Origin: Filosporella fistucella
Taxonomy: Eukaryota > Ascomycota > Leotiomycetes > Helotiales
DNA: 64,000 bases
NCBI GenBank assembly: GCA_030077755.1
Contig: JAQJZZ010000019.1
Span: 1,438,501-1,502,500, forward strand
Direction of reading: 5' to 3'
A model generated the notes under the pieces. That model saw nothing but the letters and a program-made list of their open reading frames with translations, had not been told where the DNA came from and did not search any database. Made by a program: the position numbers and the translations under genes. The first letter of the stretch is position 1. Each line of letters starts with the position of its first letter. Below, piece by piece: positions 1-12,410 of the stretch.

Positions 1-1137
1 TGCGCATAATGCATTTACAGTTCCCTTCTTGTCCTGCGATATTTCATATTTTTTGTGTCTCGAGAATCAGTTGTCAGTTATCAGGTTACTTCCAATTGAA
101 AGCTGAATCGTCACAATCATCAGCATATCTCTTTTCCCATGGCATTGCTGTTGGTAGTCTCTCAGGCAGCCAGCATCAACGTAGTGGGCACTTGACAGGT
201 AGAGACCCGAGTTCATTTCTACTCACACCCAGAAAACACGCATGTGAACGAGACAATAAGACCATCCAATATGAAGCTCACCTGGAGCTATAAGGTCGTC
301 CTACCACTTCATTGCAACATCTTCGGCATTCCAGCAACCCAAACCACTCAAGATTCTAAGCCGTTACTCGATGGGTTGAGGCAAAGCTAGAGATGGAACC
401 TGACAATTTTACCCAGAGTATGCCAGAGCATCATCTGCTTTTAAATGAAGTGAAATGGATACAGATATTTTGTGATTTCACGATTAAAATTCCAAATGAA
501 GCCAGCTTGAGGACAGCATCTGCCTTCCAGTATCAACAACACGTTTCTGTATGCTTGACGACAAAACCTATCAAATACATATATTTCCGCAAGGACCAGT
601 CAGTGTACTAAATTCATTCCTCCTGCAACAAATACCGACATCACCTGATTACGCTCCCCTAACTTTACCGAGTCCTCTCGGCACGAAATCACCCCGGCGA
701 AAAGGGGGCTGACGGCTGACACACTGCGCCTCATCCTCCCCATCCTCATCTCCCCCCAAAAAAGTATTTGCATCGCAACGAATTTTTCCATAAGGCTACA
801 GCCCCGGTCCGTTTACCCATTCATTGGATCCGACAAAACCAACAAATGGAGTTTGACGGTTGGATGCAGGTTGACTCACGTGTGGCTGAGGTCGTGTTGA
901 TGCCTGCTGCTGTGCCGCCAACAGTACCTACGCGAACGGATCTTTTTTGATGAAGGGTGGAGAATAAATAGATTGTCGTGACCTGATTTTTGGTTTGAAT
1001 TTTGTGTTTGTGAGAGTTTGGTTTTGGTTGCTCTTCCCTTCTCCGTTTCTGATATCTATTTCTTCCTTCCTTTGTGAGGATATTTCAATTAAAATCACGT
1101 ATAAACACGAAATCGCCCAATTTTCCAAACAGTCAAA
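1..1137. other. Intergenic left edge, no gene recognised
   Basis: Only short unrelated open frames without recognisable domains or good splice structure are seen on either strand. The last 150 bases are pyrimidine-rich (around 1021-1080) and end directly in front of the ATG at 1138, so they probably form the promoter and 5' leader of the next gene. Confidence 0.5.
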
Positions 1138-1789
1138 ATGGTTCGCGCCGCCTCTGAAGCAGAAGCCAAGGCATGGTCTGCCCTCCCCTCCAAGAAGGAA
1201 ATGGCGATCCGCCGTATTTCCTCCGTCTTCCTCATGGCTGCTCTCCTCACAGTCTTGACACCCTTCTCCCCCATGACATGGATTATGCCAGCCGAAGGAC
1301 CAGACCTCATCGATCGTTTTACCGGACCTCCTCTTGTGCTCGGCGCGATGTACTTCCACTGGCGGGTTGCTGGTGTGATTGCACCGATCAGTATTCAACT
1401 GGCTGATTATGTATTCATGTATAGACATGAGATGTTCTGGCAGTCGGCGTTGGTTGAGGTCTTGGTTGTTGTTGGTGTGCATTGGGCGAAGAATGAGCTG
1501 GCTAGGAGAGCAGCGAGTATTGGCATGGTTGCTATCTTGTGTAAGTATACATCCAAAGTATATGCAGGTTCTAGATTTCTGGTGGCATTGGGTCCATAGT
1601 TACTCTTGAGATTGACGTTTTCTGTTATCTACCAGGCAATGCTAACCATAAACGATAGGGGCCTTGGGATGGGCTGCAACACCATTGAGTGTTAAAAAGG
1701 AGGCTTGGGAACATCTCAAATGGATCTGGACCTGGATGGCTTTCAGTGAAGCCAGACGGGTTGTTGGTGGTGGCAGGAGAAGATGGTGA
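1138..1789 (+). CDS. Small multi-pass membrane protein, unknown function (2 exons)
   Basis: Exon 1 runs 1138-1540 and exon 2 1659-1789, joined by a 118-bp GT-AG intron (donor gtaagt, branch-like gctaac at 1641-1646, acceptor atag). The phases fit (exon 1 leaves one base, TGG is restored across the junction) and the predicted protein is 177 residues. After a polar, basic start (an SKKEMAIRR stretch near residue 18) come about three to four hydrophobic stretches (near 27-46, 67-85, 100-122 and 128-140), and the tail is rich in Trp and ends in a basic GGGRRRW stretch. No family was recognised. The ATG sits in an AAAATGG context and the upstream sequence is CT-rich, which supports this start. The gene call is moderately sure; the function is unknown. 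Confidence 0.65.
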
Positions 1790-2254
1790 TCCATCTAGCA
1801 ACGGTGAAAGAAACACTACTAGGAGTATCAAATCATCGAGACTGAGGACTTTTGGATACGAATGAGAATGCAGTTGTCTTTTCCGTGCTCCAAGTTTAAA
1901 CTTTGAGGGGCAGCATAAAAGGGTGTTGTAAAATCACACAACTTTAGAGAAGTCCATGAGGAGGCAAGTTGAGCAAAGAAAATTTTCAAGTCGCGTGAAG
2001 CGTCACAACCATATTATGCAGCATTGTATGACCACTTGGGATGAGTTGGATTGAGTCTCTCGTATGAAATCTTCAGCCAGTTTCCACCCTTAGCAATCCT
2101 TTATTTGTGCAGCAACAAATCCCTTCCTTCAGGTCCATCTTGACACTCTGCCTTGAAATGTGCACCTAGTTGGATTTTTGTGCAGCGACGAGAGAGCTCA
2201 AATTTGAAAGCTATAAACTATCAGTATGCCAAGCTCAATGTTTAAAAGACGAAA
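1790..2254. other. Intergenic, nothing recognised
   Basis: This stretch lies between two convergent genes (plus-strand gene ending 1789, minus-strand gene ending about 2255). It must hold both 3' untranslated regions; no other feature was seen. Confidence 0.4.
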
Positions 2255-2687
2255 TCAACTCACGTTGCCTGAAGTTCCTGTTGCGACCCCAGATGAAGCT
2301 CCGATACTTTCATCACCTTCACAGACATGCATCAACAGGTGCATTCTTCGATGAGCCAAAAGTCGTGAGTTACGAGCTTCAATGCCTATTAAGGTCGTTA
2401 GAGCGAGATCCATAATCTGATGGGAACGAGTGTCACTTACGCTTATATCTCAATGGACGAAGATAGATTTCCTCAACAAGGGCTTGAAGACGATCAACAT
2501 CACCGACTGTTTGGTTTCCAGCCTTGACTTTGGCAACGAGAGCAACGGCTTGTTTTTTGAGATCCTCGAGATCGTCACGAAGGACAGCCTCGCGGAAGCC
2601 GACTCCTTCAACGCCCTTGGTGGATGCCAGCTGGAGATTTTGAATGAAAGTAGTGATCCATTGCTCATTGACAATTGGAGTTGCCAT
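2255..2687 (-). CDS. Small unknown protein, at least 2 exons
   Basis: Exon 1 is 2687-2441 and ends at a gtaagt donor. A 55-bp intron with a CTAAC branch point (CTCTAACGACC on the minus strand) ends in TAG, and exon 2 is 2385-2255, stopping at TGA. The phase agrees across the junction and gives 125 residues. The first 82 residues are predicted helical, with an Asp/Leu/Lys-rich segment near 38-50 and ending in basic YLRPLRYK. Exon 2 starts basic (RLLAHRR) and finishes in a Gly/Ser/Thr-rich tail. A GTGAGT immediately before the stop could be a further donor to a short third exon near 2214-2170, so the C-terminus is uncertain. No family was recognised. Confidence 0.5.
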
Positions 2688-3735
2688 GTTGATTGCTCTG
2701 GGTTGTATGTGTGATGTTTTTTGAAGAGTTCGAAAGATGGTTTGTTTACAATTTGTCTGAGCAGACTTAAAGGGTATCTACTGGTTGATTCTCGGCTCAA
2801 TAATGGGCCGAAGTCATTTGATCCTATTCAGGAAATATGAATTAACCAAAGGGTACTAGCGTGGAAACCGCGCTTGACCGAATAGACCTTCAACGAGACA
2901 TGAAGCCAGTTAGTACTAATGGAAGGAAGAATATTGACCCGGGTAACATTAGTCGAACAGATTGACAGAGTAAGTTAAGATGATAAGGCTTCTAGTGAAA
3001 AGCATACCTGAAAAAGACTAGAAGGGCAAAAGTGTAGTAGGATATTCGACATGACAGTACATAATTCAGGCAGGAAATCCTTAGAGGCAAACAGCCCCAA
3101 GCTAAGCATGGATGATCTTTCAAAGGACATTGCTGTCAAACACTTGAGTGACATGCTTGTTTTGAAAGCTGTAAGTAGATAAACAAGCATTTGACTTTTT
3201 CTAATATTCTATTTGATAAAGGGGGCTATGAACATTGAGCAGAATGCGGGAGAGAACGGTGTTTTGAGACTGCAAGACATTCAACTTGCCTTGTGTTGAT
3301 AGAATCATGGGTGGGAAAAAAATCCAAGCAGGTTCTTGTCAAGGTTGCGAATAGGAAGGAAATGAAAATGAGATTTGTGGAGCGCAAGAAAGTACTTATT
3401 TTGGACTGTATAGAAAATCGTATGACACAGACTTCGAAAATGGGCTCTCAAAATCTTCTGCAAAATAAAGAACAACAAGTCTTTGGAGAAAATGGTCGCA
3501 TTGAGAAAATGGTAGTGATCAAGTCCGGAAATGGGATTTCCACTCCATGGCCCGAATTCGGCGCTCAATGGTCGATATAGCTAAGCATCTCTGTCAAACA
3601 GCAAGATCGGCCTGCGTTTTTGTCAGAGTAGGAGAACGTCTCCCTTCTCCTGTGAGCTTCTTATTCAATTCATTAAAGCCAGAGTAAACATCTATCGGGT
3701 ATCATTTCAGACATCTCACTACCTACATCCACTCC
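2688..3735. other. Intergenic, no gene recognised
   Basis: This is roughly 1 kb between the small minus-strand gene and the 3' end of the ZW10 gene. It contains short mutually antisense open frames (near 3300-3570) with no domain, no plausible splice context and no family resemblance. It should include the promoter of the 2255-2687 gene. Confidence 0.4.
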
Positions 3736-6700
3736 TCACATCCCCTCTTCTCCTCTGGGGAAAGGGTTCTCCTTAATCTCCCGAATCGCCTGTCGAACCG
3801 CTACATTCTTTTCGAAGCTCAAATGAATCAGATCAACTACCTCATCACTTGTAAAATACAAGCTGAGGTCACTCTCAAACCAGAGAAACTTGACGTCTTT
3901 CAGGTTACTCTGCAAAACTTCTCCCAAGAACTTCATCTTCATCCATTTATCAGCGAATTGGGATGTTAACGGTACGCCTGTCTCTGTCCCGTTCGAGTGA
4001 TCGTCTGCTTTTTGTATGAATAGATCGTCTAACTGTTCTACCTGAGCTAGAATTCCAGCCGTGCGTTCCGCTTCATCGACGCCGATGTCTGAGAGGTCGA
4101 ACACGTCGGTTATGAGTTTGGTGGCTACGGCGTTGACCAAGGACCCTGTCGCTGAGATGCACGCAGAATATGGTAATATTCGCTTCCAAAGATCCGCTTG
4201 GGAACGAATATGTCTAATCACTGCATCGATTGCATGGCCAAGCTCTCCGCTGACTTGACCGTCTTGTTGGAAGAAATTCTGCGCTCCTGATATGGGTCAG
4301 CAATGAAAATATACTACCCGATTTGATGGGGCATACCGTTCAACAGATCGTAAATGATTGTCCGCTGCGAGTTGAGCTCTGTTGTGTAAGCTCTTTTACC
4401 GAAACTTTCAAGCACTTTTATCTCTCCGTCTAGTCTCACGCCAAGTACAGCCCTTCGTGGGAGATCATCCCGTGCAGCCCATTCCGAAACAAAATCTTTC
4501 AACTTCTCAGAAAGCCAGATAGAGTCGTTGTAGAGAATCATGTTCCCGCCGGGAGCAATGGTGTAGTAGTAAGGTGATACAGCTCGGTACATCGCTAAGA
4601 TTAGGGTAGGGAGGGCAAAAAGGCCGGCAGCAGCTGGAGCGATAGGAATATGCTCGCATCTAATTACAATGTCAGTATTTTTCGAGGACTAGTAAAAAAC
4701 CTACATACTCAGGTCGTGATAGCTTAGCACCGTCCTCATAAATGCTCACCACAGTCTTGAAGACGGGTTGTGGCATGGAAGAAGTCCAGTATTTCTCAGA
4801 GATTGTCATTTCTCGCGTTTCGGGGGACAGATTCCGAGCAAGTGGCTCTTCAGCTGTTTGTTCAGCAGGTGTTGGCTCGGGTTCAGTTGCATCGTCATCC
4901 CCCCACCCCCAAGCATCGGCAGCATCGTCCTCGTCTTCACCATTGATTGGAGAGATGGCGGGGGTCGAAACCTATAATCAGTCAATAAAGTCCAAGGATG
5001 ATTCGACAATCACCAGTTGTGAAATGCCACCACTAATCTTATGGTCATAAAGTCTTATATCCACAAGAGCAGGAGAGTGTGCGTAGATGACATACCCCGG
5101 AGGCTTTCCGGTCTTCTTCCATTGAGGACCGATTACGTCCGTTCGACTTTTGTGCGGCGGGCAACTCATTCTTCTCTTCATCACTGTCCCAAGCGGCATC
5201 CCAGTCTTGTGTAACCTGGAATATGTGAGCAAAGATCCAAATATTAAGCAAGCTCCCGGAGAAAATACTGCTGTAGTTCCGGTTATATTGAGATGTTGTC
5301 CATCCTCTCTAGCAACCATGCGTTTCTCTGTTCTTTCGGCGAGCTGCGGAGCGCCAATTCCTGAGTCACAATTAGACTGATCTAGAGACAATTGAAACTG
5401 ACAATGGCAAACAAACCTAGTGAGAGCTGGTTTCTAGTCCAGTCCAGAGCAATTTCTCGTCGTTTATTAAGCCAGACCTTTGGAGCACCTGATACCCAAT
5501 CATGAAGACCATCTCCACCCGGCCACTGGAGAGAATCAAGCTTCGAGGCGAAGTCACTGACTTGTGCAAGAGCTTTCTGATATGCTACCATATCATCGAG
5601 CTCAGGTGGCACTGCGCTTTCCAACCAAGTCTCCAAGATGCGAGTAGATAGAATTGGCATCATTCGCCGCGAGAGAGATTCTACAAACTCCACCGGAAAA
5701 CTTCGACTGAGTAGCTGGATCGTGTTCTCCATATCGATAAACAGAGCTTTGATGGTGCTATCTATTGGCGTAGAGCTCAATGCTATTGAATTCTGATCCA
5801 TTTAATATTTGACGTTGTACACACCAATAGAAAACATACCTCAGTAATTTGAATGGAAACCAAATTCTGATTTAGAACATCAGTGCGAGGCTGGAGAATT
5901 ATACTGTATAGAGATTCCCAAAACACTTGTGTTATTTTGTCCAGTTCCTTATACGACCTGAATCCGATGACTGCATCTGCTAAACTAGTGTCCTCAACCG
6001 GGAGTGTTTGGTGAATTGTGATGGTTTTCTCGACGGGATCGATATGCACGAGGGCATTCCAGATGGCCAACAAATGTTCGTGTATTTGCGCTCGGAGTTC
6101 GAAACTTCTGGTGTTCAGTATTCTTATGGCTCTAGTAGTCTTTTCGAGAGGTATTTCTGCAAGCTGGTTGAAGGCATCTTCATGGGTCAGTAAGGTATAT
6201 TATAACAGCTTAGGTACACACCTTCAAGAGATCGGAGCGCGAGAAGTATCTTGTGCTGATTTGCTTCCTCCTCAGCCCGGTTCAAGCAATCGTTGACTGC
6301 TTGGATAGACCTTAGCGCCTTAAGAAGTTGCCCATTAAATGATACCTCCTTGACCAAGAATTCAGCGTAGGTTTCCTTCTCGCTCTGTGTCTCGAATCTA
6401 TGCTCGTCTGCCTCTGCTTGTCTGACAATTTTGTTCGCCAGCTTCCTCGACTCTTCGATATCGTCTTGTATTGACTTCGCATTTTTGATCCACTCGTCCA
6501 CGTCTGGGGCACTATCTTTACTGATCTGCCGTATCTCGGTCTGCAAAGGTAATGTTAACTTGGTGTCAAATCGACCAGAGCAAGTCAACCCACCTCCAAT
6601 TCCGCTTTGGCCGTGCTAAGAAGCTCCAAAGTTGCTGGTAGAACCGTGACATTGACATATGCGGCGGAAACATCCTCTTCTTCGGGAAATGCGCCGGTCG

Positions 6701-6755
6701 TAGAAAAATCAACCAGAACCTGGCCAAGCTGTTCTTGGGCTTTTGAAGAGGACAT
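3736..6755 (-). CDS. ZW10: Centromere/kinetochore ZW10 family protein (Dsl1-type tether), 9 exons
   Basis: ZW10/Dsl1 proteins form the Dsl1/NRZ tethering complex for Golgi-to-ER vesicles; in animals ZW10 also acts at kinetochores. Exons on the minus strand: 6755-6594, 6540-6222, 6177-5840, 5792-5417, 5360-5269, 5215-5096, 4971-4709, 4659-4337 and 4286-3736. All phases agree and give 847 residues, near the usual family length. The N-terminal third is helical/coiled coil (a DIEESRKLANKIVRQAEADE segment). The middle carries the typical DWDAAWDSDEE and DAADAWGWGDDDA acidic Trp patches, followed by the conserved EKYWTSSMP segment. The C-terminal domain includes FALPTLILAMYRAVSPYYY and a helical end. 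The ATG at 6755 gives MSSSKAQEQLGQ. It is divergent from the M16 protease gene. The family is sure; individual short-intron boundaries could shift slightly. Confidence 0.88.
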
Positions 6756-7808
6756 GCTGGCAGTTTGTCGATTGAAGCCGGTACTTTAGGAAATAGAACC
6801 TGTATATTGACAGCAGAACTTGTTCCAGGGCATTATGCGTTCTTAAATATGGCAGATAGGGCATCGATTCATAAATGTCTTGCTCTGGTTCAAAATTCCA
6901 GGATTGAAGCTTGAATATTTGGCCATGACGCGGATCGCGCTTGGGAGCTCCAAAACTAGAACTTAGGAAGAGCCGCGCGACTAGATCACGTGTTGGTATT
7001 TCGCCAATCACATTCTCCGTTTCCTCTGTCAGATTCCACCCCTTCAAGGCTAACTTGATTTCTCACAACCTCAGATTCCTTTCTTCAAAATTCTTCTAGG
7101 ACATACTTCCAAATTAGAATCTCATAGACGTCAAAATACGAGGGTTGTTGATCTTCAAAATCTGCATTGCACCCCGCCATTTCTCACCATTTCCTTTGCC
7201 GAGCTGACACGAAGGCAAATCCTGCCTGCAGGTACTTGTACAAGGCTGCAGCATATTTTGATACAGCGTCAAAGGTAAGAGCTTGCACCTTCATTCTCTT
7301 TCAACCAATCTCATTCTTTCGGGTCTACCTTTCATCACTGCTTCTCTCCTTCGTTTCAATAGCTTCAGAGTGTTGGGGGCTAAAATGGCGGGGTATGGCT
7401 CTTATCGTGGATGGTTAGGGTTGTTGTTGGCAGCTCTTGCACCGCTTGTTGCCATTTTGCTGTATCAAGCGGAAGATTTAGAATGGTATGCTTTGAACCT
7501 TCAGCTTTGCTATGTATCTATTGTTCTCGGGCTATCATATTGTGTCACATGACTCGCAGTGCTCAATGTTCAGCGTCCCTGGTCCTTTCCAATCATTTTG
7601 TTATTCTCTTTCACGTTGCAGAAGCGAGATGTCTTTGAGTTTCCTGTGAGATGACTGGTTTCACTAAAGCTCATGTGGGACATACGTCATAGAATTTTCC
7701 ATTCTTTTTTCTCTTTGTTCAACCTAGACCTCACATATACTGACTTGTTACAGGCACCGCATTTCCTCTTCATTCGATTTTCTAGTTCCGCGCCTAAAGC
7801 CATTCATC
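6756..7808. other. Divergent promoter region with a possible extra 5' exon of the protease gene
   Basis: This is the shared upstream region of ZW10 (minus) and the M16 protease (plus). It contains a possible coding exon at 7385-7485 (ATG followed by about 33 codons with a hydrophobic stretch). The exon ends at a gtatgc donor whose phase matches an acceptor at 7751-7753, which is preceded by a CTGAC branch-like sequence. See the separate finding. A minus-strand open frame reaching into 7047 was judged to be the 5' leader of ZW10. Confidence 0.45.
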
Positions 7809-10800
7809 ATGCCGAGCGATACAAGAAAGACCCATTTCAGGACAATCCAGAAATTCTCCACGGACTACTCGCCAGTATCAATTTCTCAATATGTATCAGA
7901 AAGAACTGGCATGCACGTAGTAGTGGCTGATAAGAAAGGGCCTAAAGTCCAGGGATATTTTGCTTTGGCTACTGAGATTTTTGATGACTCAGGATCCCCA
8001 CATACCTTAGAACATTTGGTTTTCATGGGATCCAAGAGCTACAGGTACAAAGGGTTGTTGGATAAACTCGCTTCAAGAGCTTACTCTAACACTAATGCAT
8101 GGACTGCAACTGATCACACTGCATACACACTTGATACCGCTGGCTGGGAAGGTTTCGCTCAGATCTTACCAGTGTATCTTGAACATGTCATACTTCCCAC
8201 ACTGACCGACGAAGGATGTTACACTGAGGTGCACCACATCGACGGAGAAGGGAACGATGCTGGGGTCGTATACTCTGAGATGCAGGGCGTTCAGAACAAT
8301 GGTGGTGAGATCATGGATTTGGCTGCAAGACGCCTCTTGTATCCCGAGAATGTTGGGTTCCGTTATGAAACCGGGGGCCTCATGCAGAATCTCCGAGTTC
8401 TCACACCTGAACGAATCCGGGCCTTTCACAAGGAGATGTATCAACCAAAAAATCTCTGCTTGGTTCTTGTTGGAGAGGTTGATCAAACTGAGTTACTTCA
8501 AATTTTGGATGACTTCGAAGAAGGGATTTTGGAGGATATTCCACCGCCCGAGGCGCCATTCAAAAGGTAAATATTCTCTTTATCTCCAGATTCCCGCTAA
8601 CCTGGAATAGACCTTGGATAGAGTCGGCCCAGCCACCTTCTATCAAGAAGACAATTGTTGAGTCAATAGAGTTTCCAGAGGAAGACGAGTCTATTGGGGA
8701 CATCTTGATTGCATTATTTGGCCCAGATTGCAATGATCCTGTAATGACAGCAGCGCTTAATGTCCTGCTGACTTACCTTGCTGGGTCATCCGTATCAATT
8801 CTGGAGAACATCATGGTAGAGAAAGAAGAGCTTGCAAGTTCTATAGGCTACTGGTGGGATGCACGACCAAACACCGTCATTTGGTTTCAACCATCAGGCG
8901 TAGCAACCGAGAAGCTGCCTCTCGTTGAGAAGCGATTGTTCGAACTCCTGAATGAGGTTGCGGCGAAGCCACTCGATATGGACTACATGCTGGATTGTGT
9001 CAAACGAGAACGTCGACAAGTCAAATTCCAGGCAGAGACTTCTGCCAGCGCGTATGCCACTGGTATTATCAATGATTTCCTCTTCGGCAAGAGGGATGGA
9101 TCTACTCTGAAAGATCTCGCCACCATAAAGGAATACGATACACTCGAAAAATGGAGTGATCAGGATTGGAGAAACTTCTTGAAAAAGTGGTTCTCTGAGG
9201 CATCACATATCTCTCTATTAGGAAAGCCGTCCAAGGCCATGGCTGCTCGCATAAAATCTGACGAAGAAACTCGTCTCGCGAAGCGGAAGGAGGAGCTGGG
9301 TGAAGAAGGCATGAAGAAGCTGGCTGAGAAGCTGAAAGAAGCTATCGAGAAGAATGATGTGCCAATTCCAAACTCTGTCCTGCAACAATGGCCGGTTCCT
9401 GGAGTTGACTCGATTCATTTTATTGAATCGACAAGTGCCAGATCAGGATTGGCGAAGAAACTTGGAACACCAACTAATCCAATACAGAAGATTATCGATT
9501 CCTCCAAGTCCGAGGTACCATTATTCTTGCAATTCGAACATGTTCCAACAAACTTTGTTCATCTCCATCTACTCATTGGAACATCCCAGGTGCCAACAAA
9601 ACTTCGACCATTGATTCCTCTATTCATGGACAATTTCTTCAACACGCCGATCACGCACAATGGTGAAAGAATAGAGTTTGAAACTGTGGTCACACGCTTG
9701 GAGCAAGATACTGTCAGCTATCAGATGACTGGAGGCTCACGACTGGGGTATCGTGAAGGTCTTGCCATACAATTTCAAATTGAGCCTGAGAAATATTCAA
9801 CAGCCATTGAGTGGATCCGAACAATGATGTTTGACAGTATCTTCGACCTTACCCGTCTCAAGGCTGGAATTGCAAAAATCCTGGCTGACATACCAGAAGA
9901 AAAGAGGAGTGGAAATAGTATGATGTATGCTGTTGATACCATGATACATCTCGAAAAGGAATCCAACATCAAAGCACGAGGAACTCTTGTAAAAGCCGTC
10001 TTCATGAAACGACTGAAAAGTCTACTCGTTAAGGAAGCTGACACAGTCTTAACCTGGCTTGAGGAACTGAGAAGCTCACTCTTTACCTTCAACAACATGC
10101 GCGTCTTGGTTATTGCGAATCTCGAGAAGCTCCCTGAACCTGTTGATGCATGGAAGCCGTTTATTGCCGGAATGAAAACCGATCAACCAGTTTTGCCTGT
10201 TGTTAAACTCATCGACCGTCTCAGCGCCGACGGACAAAATCCCGGAGAGTATGGAGCTGTCGTTGTCCCTATGCCAACAATTGACTCTTCATTCTGCTTG
10301 TCCTCTGCCAAGGGTCCCACCTCTTTCACTGACCCTGCAATCCCCGCTGTCATGGTCGCCATCTCATTCATGGAATCCGTCGAAGGACCACTCTGGACTG
10401 CAGTCCGAGGCAAAGGTCTTGCTTATGGTTCAGGTTTCAAGCGTGACACGGATGGTGGATTCATTCAATTCTCAGTCTATCGATCTCCAGACGCTTACAG
10501 GGCTTTTGCCGCAGCAAAGGCTGTCTTGGAATCCTACATTGATGGCTCAGTACCTTTTGAAACTCCGGCACTTGAAGGAGCTATCAGTGGTATTGTTGCC
10601 AATTTTGTCGACGAACAGACAACCATGGTAGCAGCTGGTCAGTTCCACTTTGTGAATACAGTCATGAAAGGGGTCAGTGAGGATTATGGAGAGAAGATCT
10701 TGAAGGCTGTAAGAACTGTTACTGTGGACCAAATTAAAGCTGCGATGAAGGATGTGTTGCTGCCTGCATTTACACCAGGGAAGGCAAATGTGGTCGTTAC

Positions 10801-11060
10801 GTGTGCACCAATTATGGTTGACGTGAGTTGTTCCGCTTTACCTCCTTAGCAATTGTCAACTTCAACTTCAATGCTAATATCTCCTCTAGGGCATCACAAA
10901 AGGCTTCACCGACGCAGGTTTCAAGACCCAGACGCAGCCTCTCTCCAGTTTCCACGAAGACTATGGGGTCGCAGGTGATGACGAAGATGACCATGAAGAC
11001 GACGAAGACGAGGATGAGGAAATGACTGATGGTACCGGAGAGGGGAGTGATGATGAGTAA
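7809..11060 (+). CDS. M16C zinc metalloprotease (YOL098C / C3H1.02c-like), 3 exons
   Basis: Exons are 7809-8566, 8611-10822 and 10890-11060, giving 1,046 residues, the usual length of the fungal YOL098C-like M16C branch. The inverted zinc motif HTLEH is at residues 65-69 (second His and Glu are catalytic in the family). It is preceded by VQGYFALATEIFDDSGSP and followed by LVFMGSKSYRYKG. A second M16 half-domain lies in exon 2. The last 35 residues are strongly acidic (runs of Asp and Glu), a feature seen directly whose role is unknown. Family members are cytosolic clamshell peptidases that degrade peptides. Both introns have CTAAC/CTAAT branch points. The ATG at 7809 matches family N-termini, but an upstream in-frame exon could extend it with a membrane anchor. 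Confidence 0.9.
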
Positions 11061-12410
11061 TCATTCTGGATGGTGGCCTCTCATGAGCTAGACTTGTTTG
11101 CAAGAATAGATGTTGATATATGAAGAAAAAAATCTACATGAAGCTTCAGTTCTCCTTTGAAAATCAGACTAAGTCTCGATTCCTAGACTTGAAACTCAAG
11201 TTTGACTTCCTCGTCCCTAATCCATTCATTAGAATTACGGGTGAAAGCGAATCAACCTGGCAGTGCGGGCAAATAGCACGCACGTGATACAACGACTCGG
11301 GTATATATATATCTCCCCAAACCGTGAAGCTCAAGCCAGAAAGACTTGGTTGGCAAACAAACTCTGTTTTATGGTCTGCCAGCAGATTTTGTTATACTTT
11401 GTCTCAGTATTTATAATTTCTGTTGAACCATCTAACTTTTGTCGAATGAGAGGCAAGGTTTCAGAAATCATTTCATCATCTGATGGGGAGAGTTCAATCT
11501 ACACATTGTTCTCAACCTTCTCTGAGAACTATCGTCAATTTAAATAGCATTGACAGCACTTACCTTTAACACTGACTGCGGTCAACGCCAACTACCGCCA
11601 ACTACCGCCAACTCCAACTGTCGTCGCTGATATAATTATCTGACTATGCCTTTATACAAAAACTTTAAATTGTATGTTTCATTTACTCCTCGTCTTGTCC
11701 TCCGCAGATGCAGATTAGTTTTCTTCAGCTTGCCGATCGTCGGGTATCAGGCTTGCTTACGTGCTTTGCGCACGTCGTCGTCTGTTCGTTCTTTGGCCGG
11801 AGCCGCAGAGGGTTTGTTGTTTCTAGGACCTGTTTCCATATCGCTTTATACCTTCCTAGAAATACACCTGAATTGAATCCCTCGTTGTCAGGGTTTCTAT
11901 TGCGAATTTCCTCTTTGTTGTGAATTGTTGGCTTTTGGTTATTGAAACTTACTATCGGCTATTGTCTTTTGCAAATCCACCCTTGAAACGAAACCCTGAT
12001 TGCCAAGAGCCTTGTCAAATTCGGATTGTAGGAATCCTTAGCTATTAAGAATTTTCTCTCAAAATATGCTCTCCCGAAATTGTGTAACTTCGTATAACCT
12101 GTTATGCTATAGCCATAAACTCCGACCAAAATGATTACATAACTAGAAGCCGCGCTTTTGGCTATCAATGGCATTTATAGGTATGGCTCCTCTAGCCTGT
12201 CGGATGTGAGCTCACTCACAGAACGATACCTCAATTCCAGGTTCGAGGTGAAATCAATGACAGTCACGTGAGTGGAGCACCTGTGCCTAGTGGGGTGAGT
12301 GCGGGGTATTGAAGACCGACGCGGTCCCAATTTTCACTTGTCTACCAATATGCATTCACTGCAAGCAGATCTTCAGAGCCAGCTTCAAGAGATTTATTTT
12401 TCAGACTTCT
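11061..12410. other. Intergenic; Zn2Cys6 regulator promoter, no other gene seen
   Basis: About 1.35 kb. It contains a 3-unit tandem repeat (listed separately) and the proximal promoter of the transcription factor starting at 12411, including CACGTG at 12265-12270. Open frames near 11646-11923 and 12174-11959 lack domains and were not called. Confidence 0.4.
11586..11615. repeat. Short tandem repeat, 3 x 10 bp
   Basis: Two perfect copies and one near copy of CGCCAACTAC follow one another (11586-11595, 11596-11605, 11606-11615, the last ending CTCC). A further partial CAACT follows. It lies in a noncoding stretch about 800 bp upstream of the Zn2Cys6 regulator; no function can be assigned. Confidence 0.8.

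Noticed and set aside
928..1482. 184-codon minus-strand frame at the first gene
   Set aside because: It lies opposite the spliced membrane-protein gene, has low-complexity polar composition, and does not respect its intron.
6709..7047. 112-codon minus-strand frame 5' of ZW10
   Set aside because: It overlaps the ZW10 start in another frame, has no family resemblance, and is better explained as the leader sequence.
11586..11615. CRISPR-like or minisatellite array
   Set aside because: Only three adjacent 10-bp units without spacers; a trivial tandem repeat in a eukaryotic genome.
12238..12260. Possible tRNA B-box (AGGTTCGAGGTG)
   Set aside because: The B-box consensus end is absent and no matching A-box or cloverleaf arms were found.
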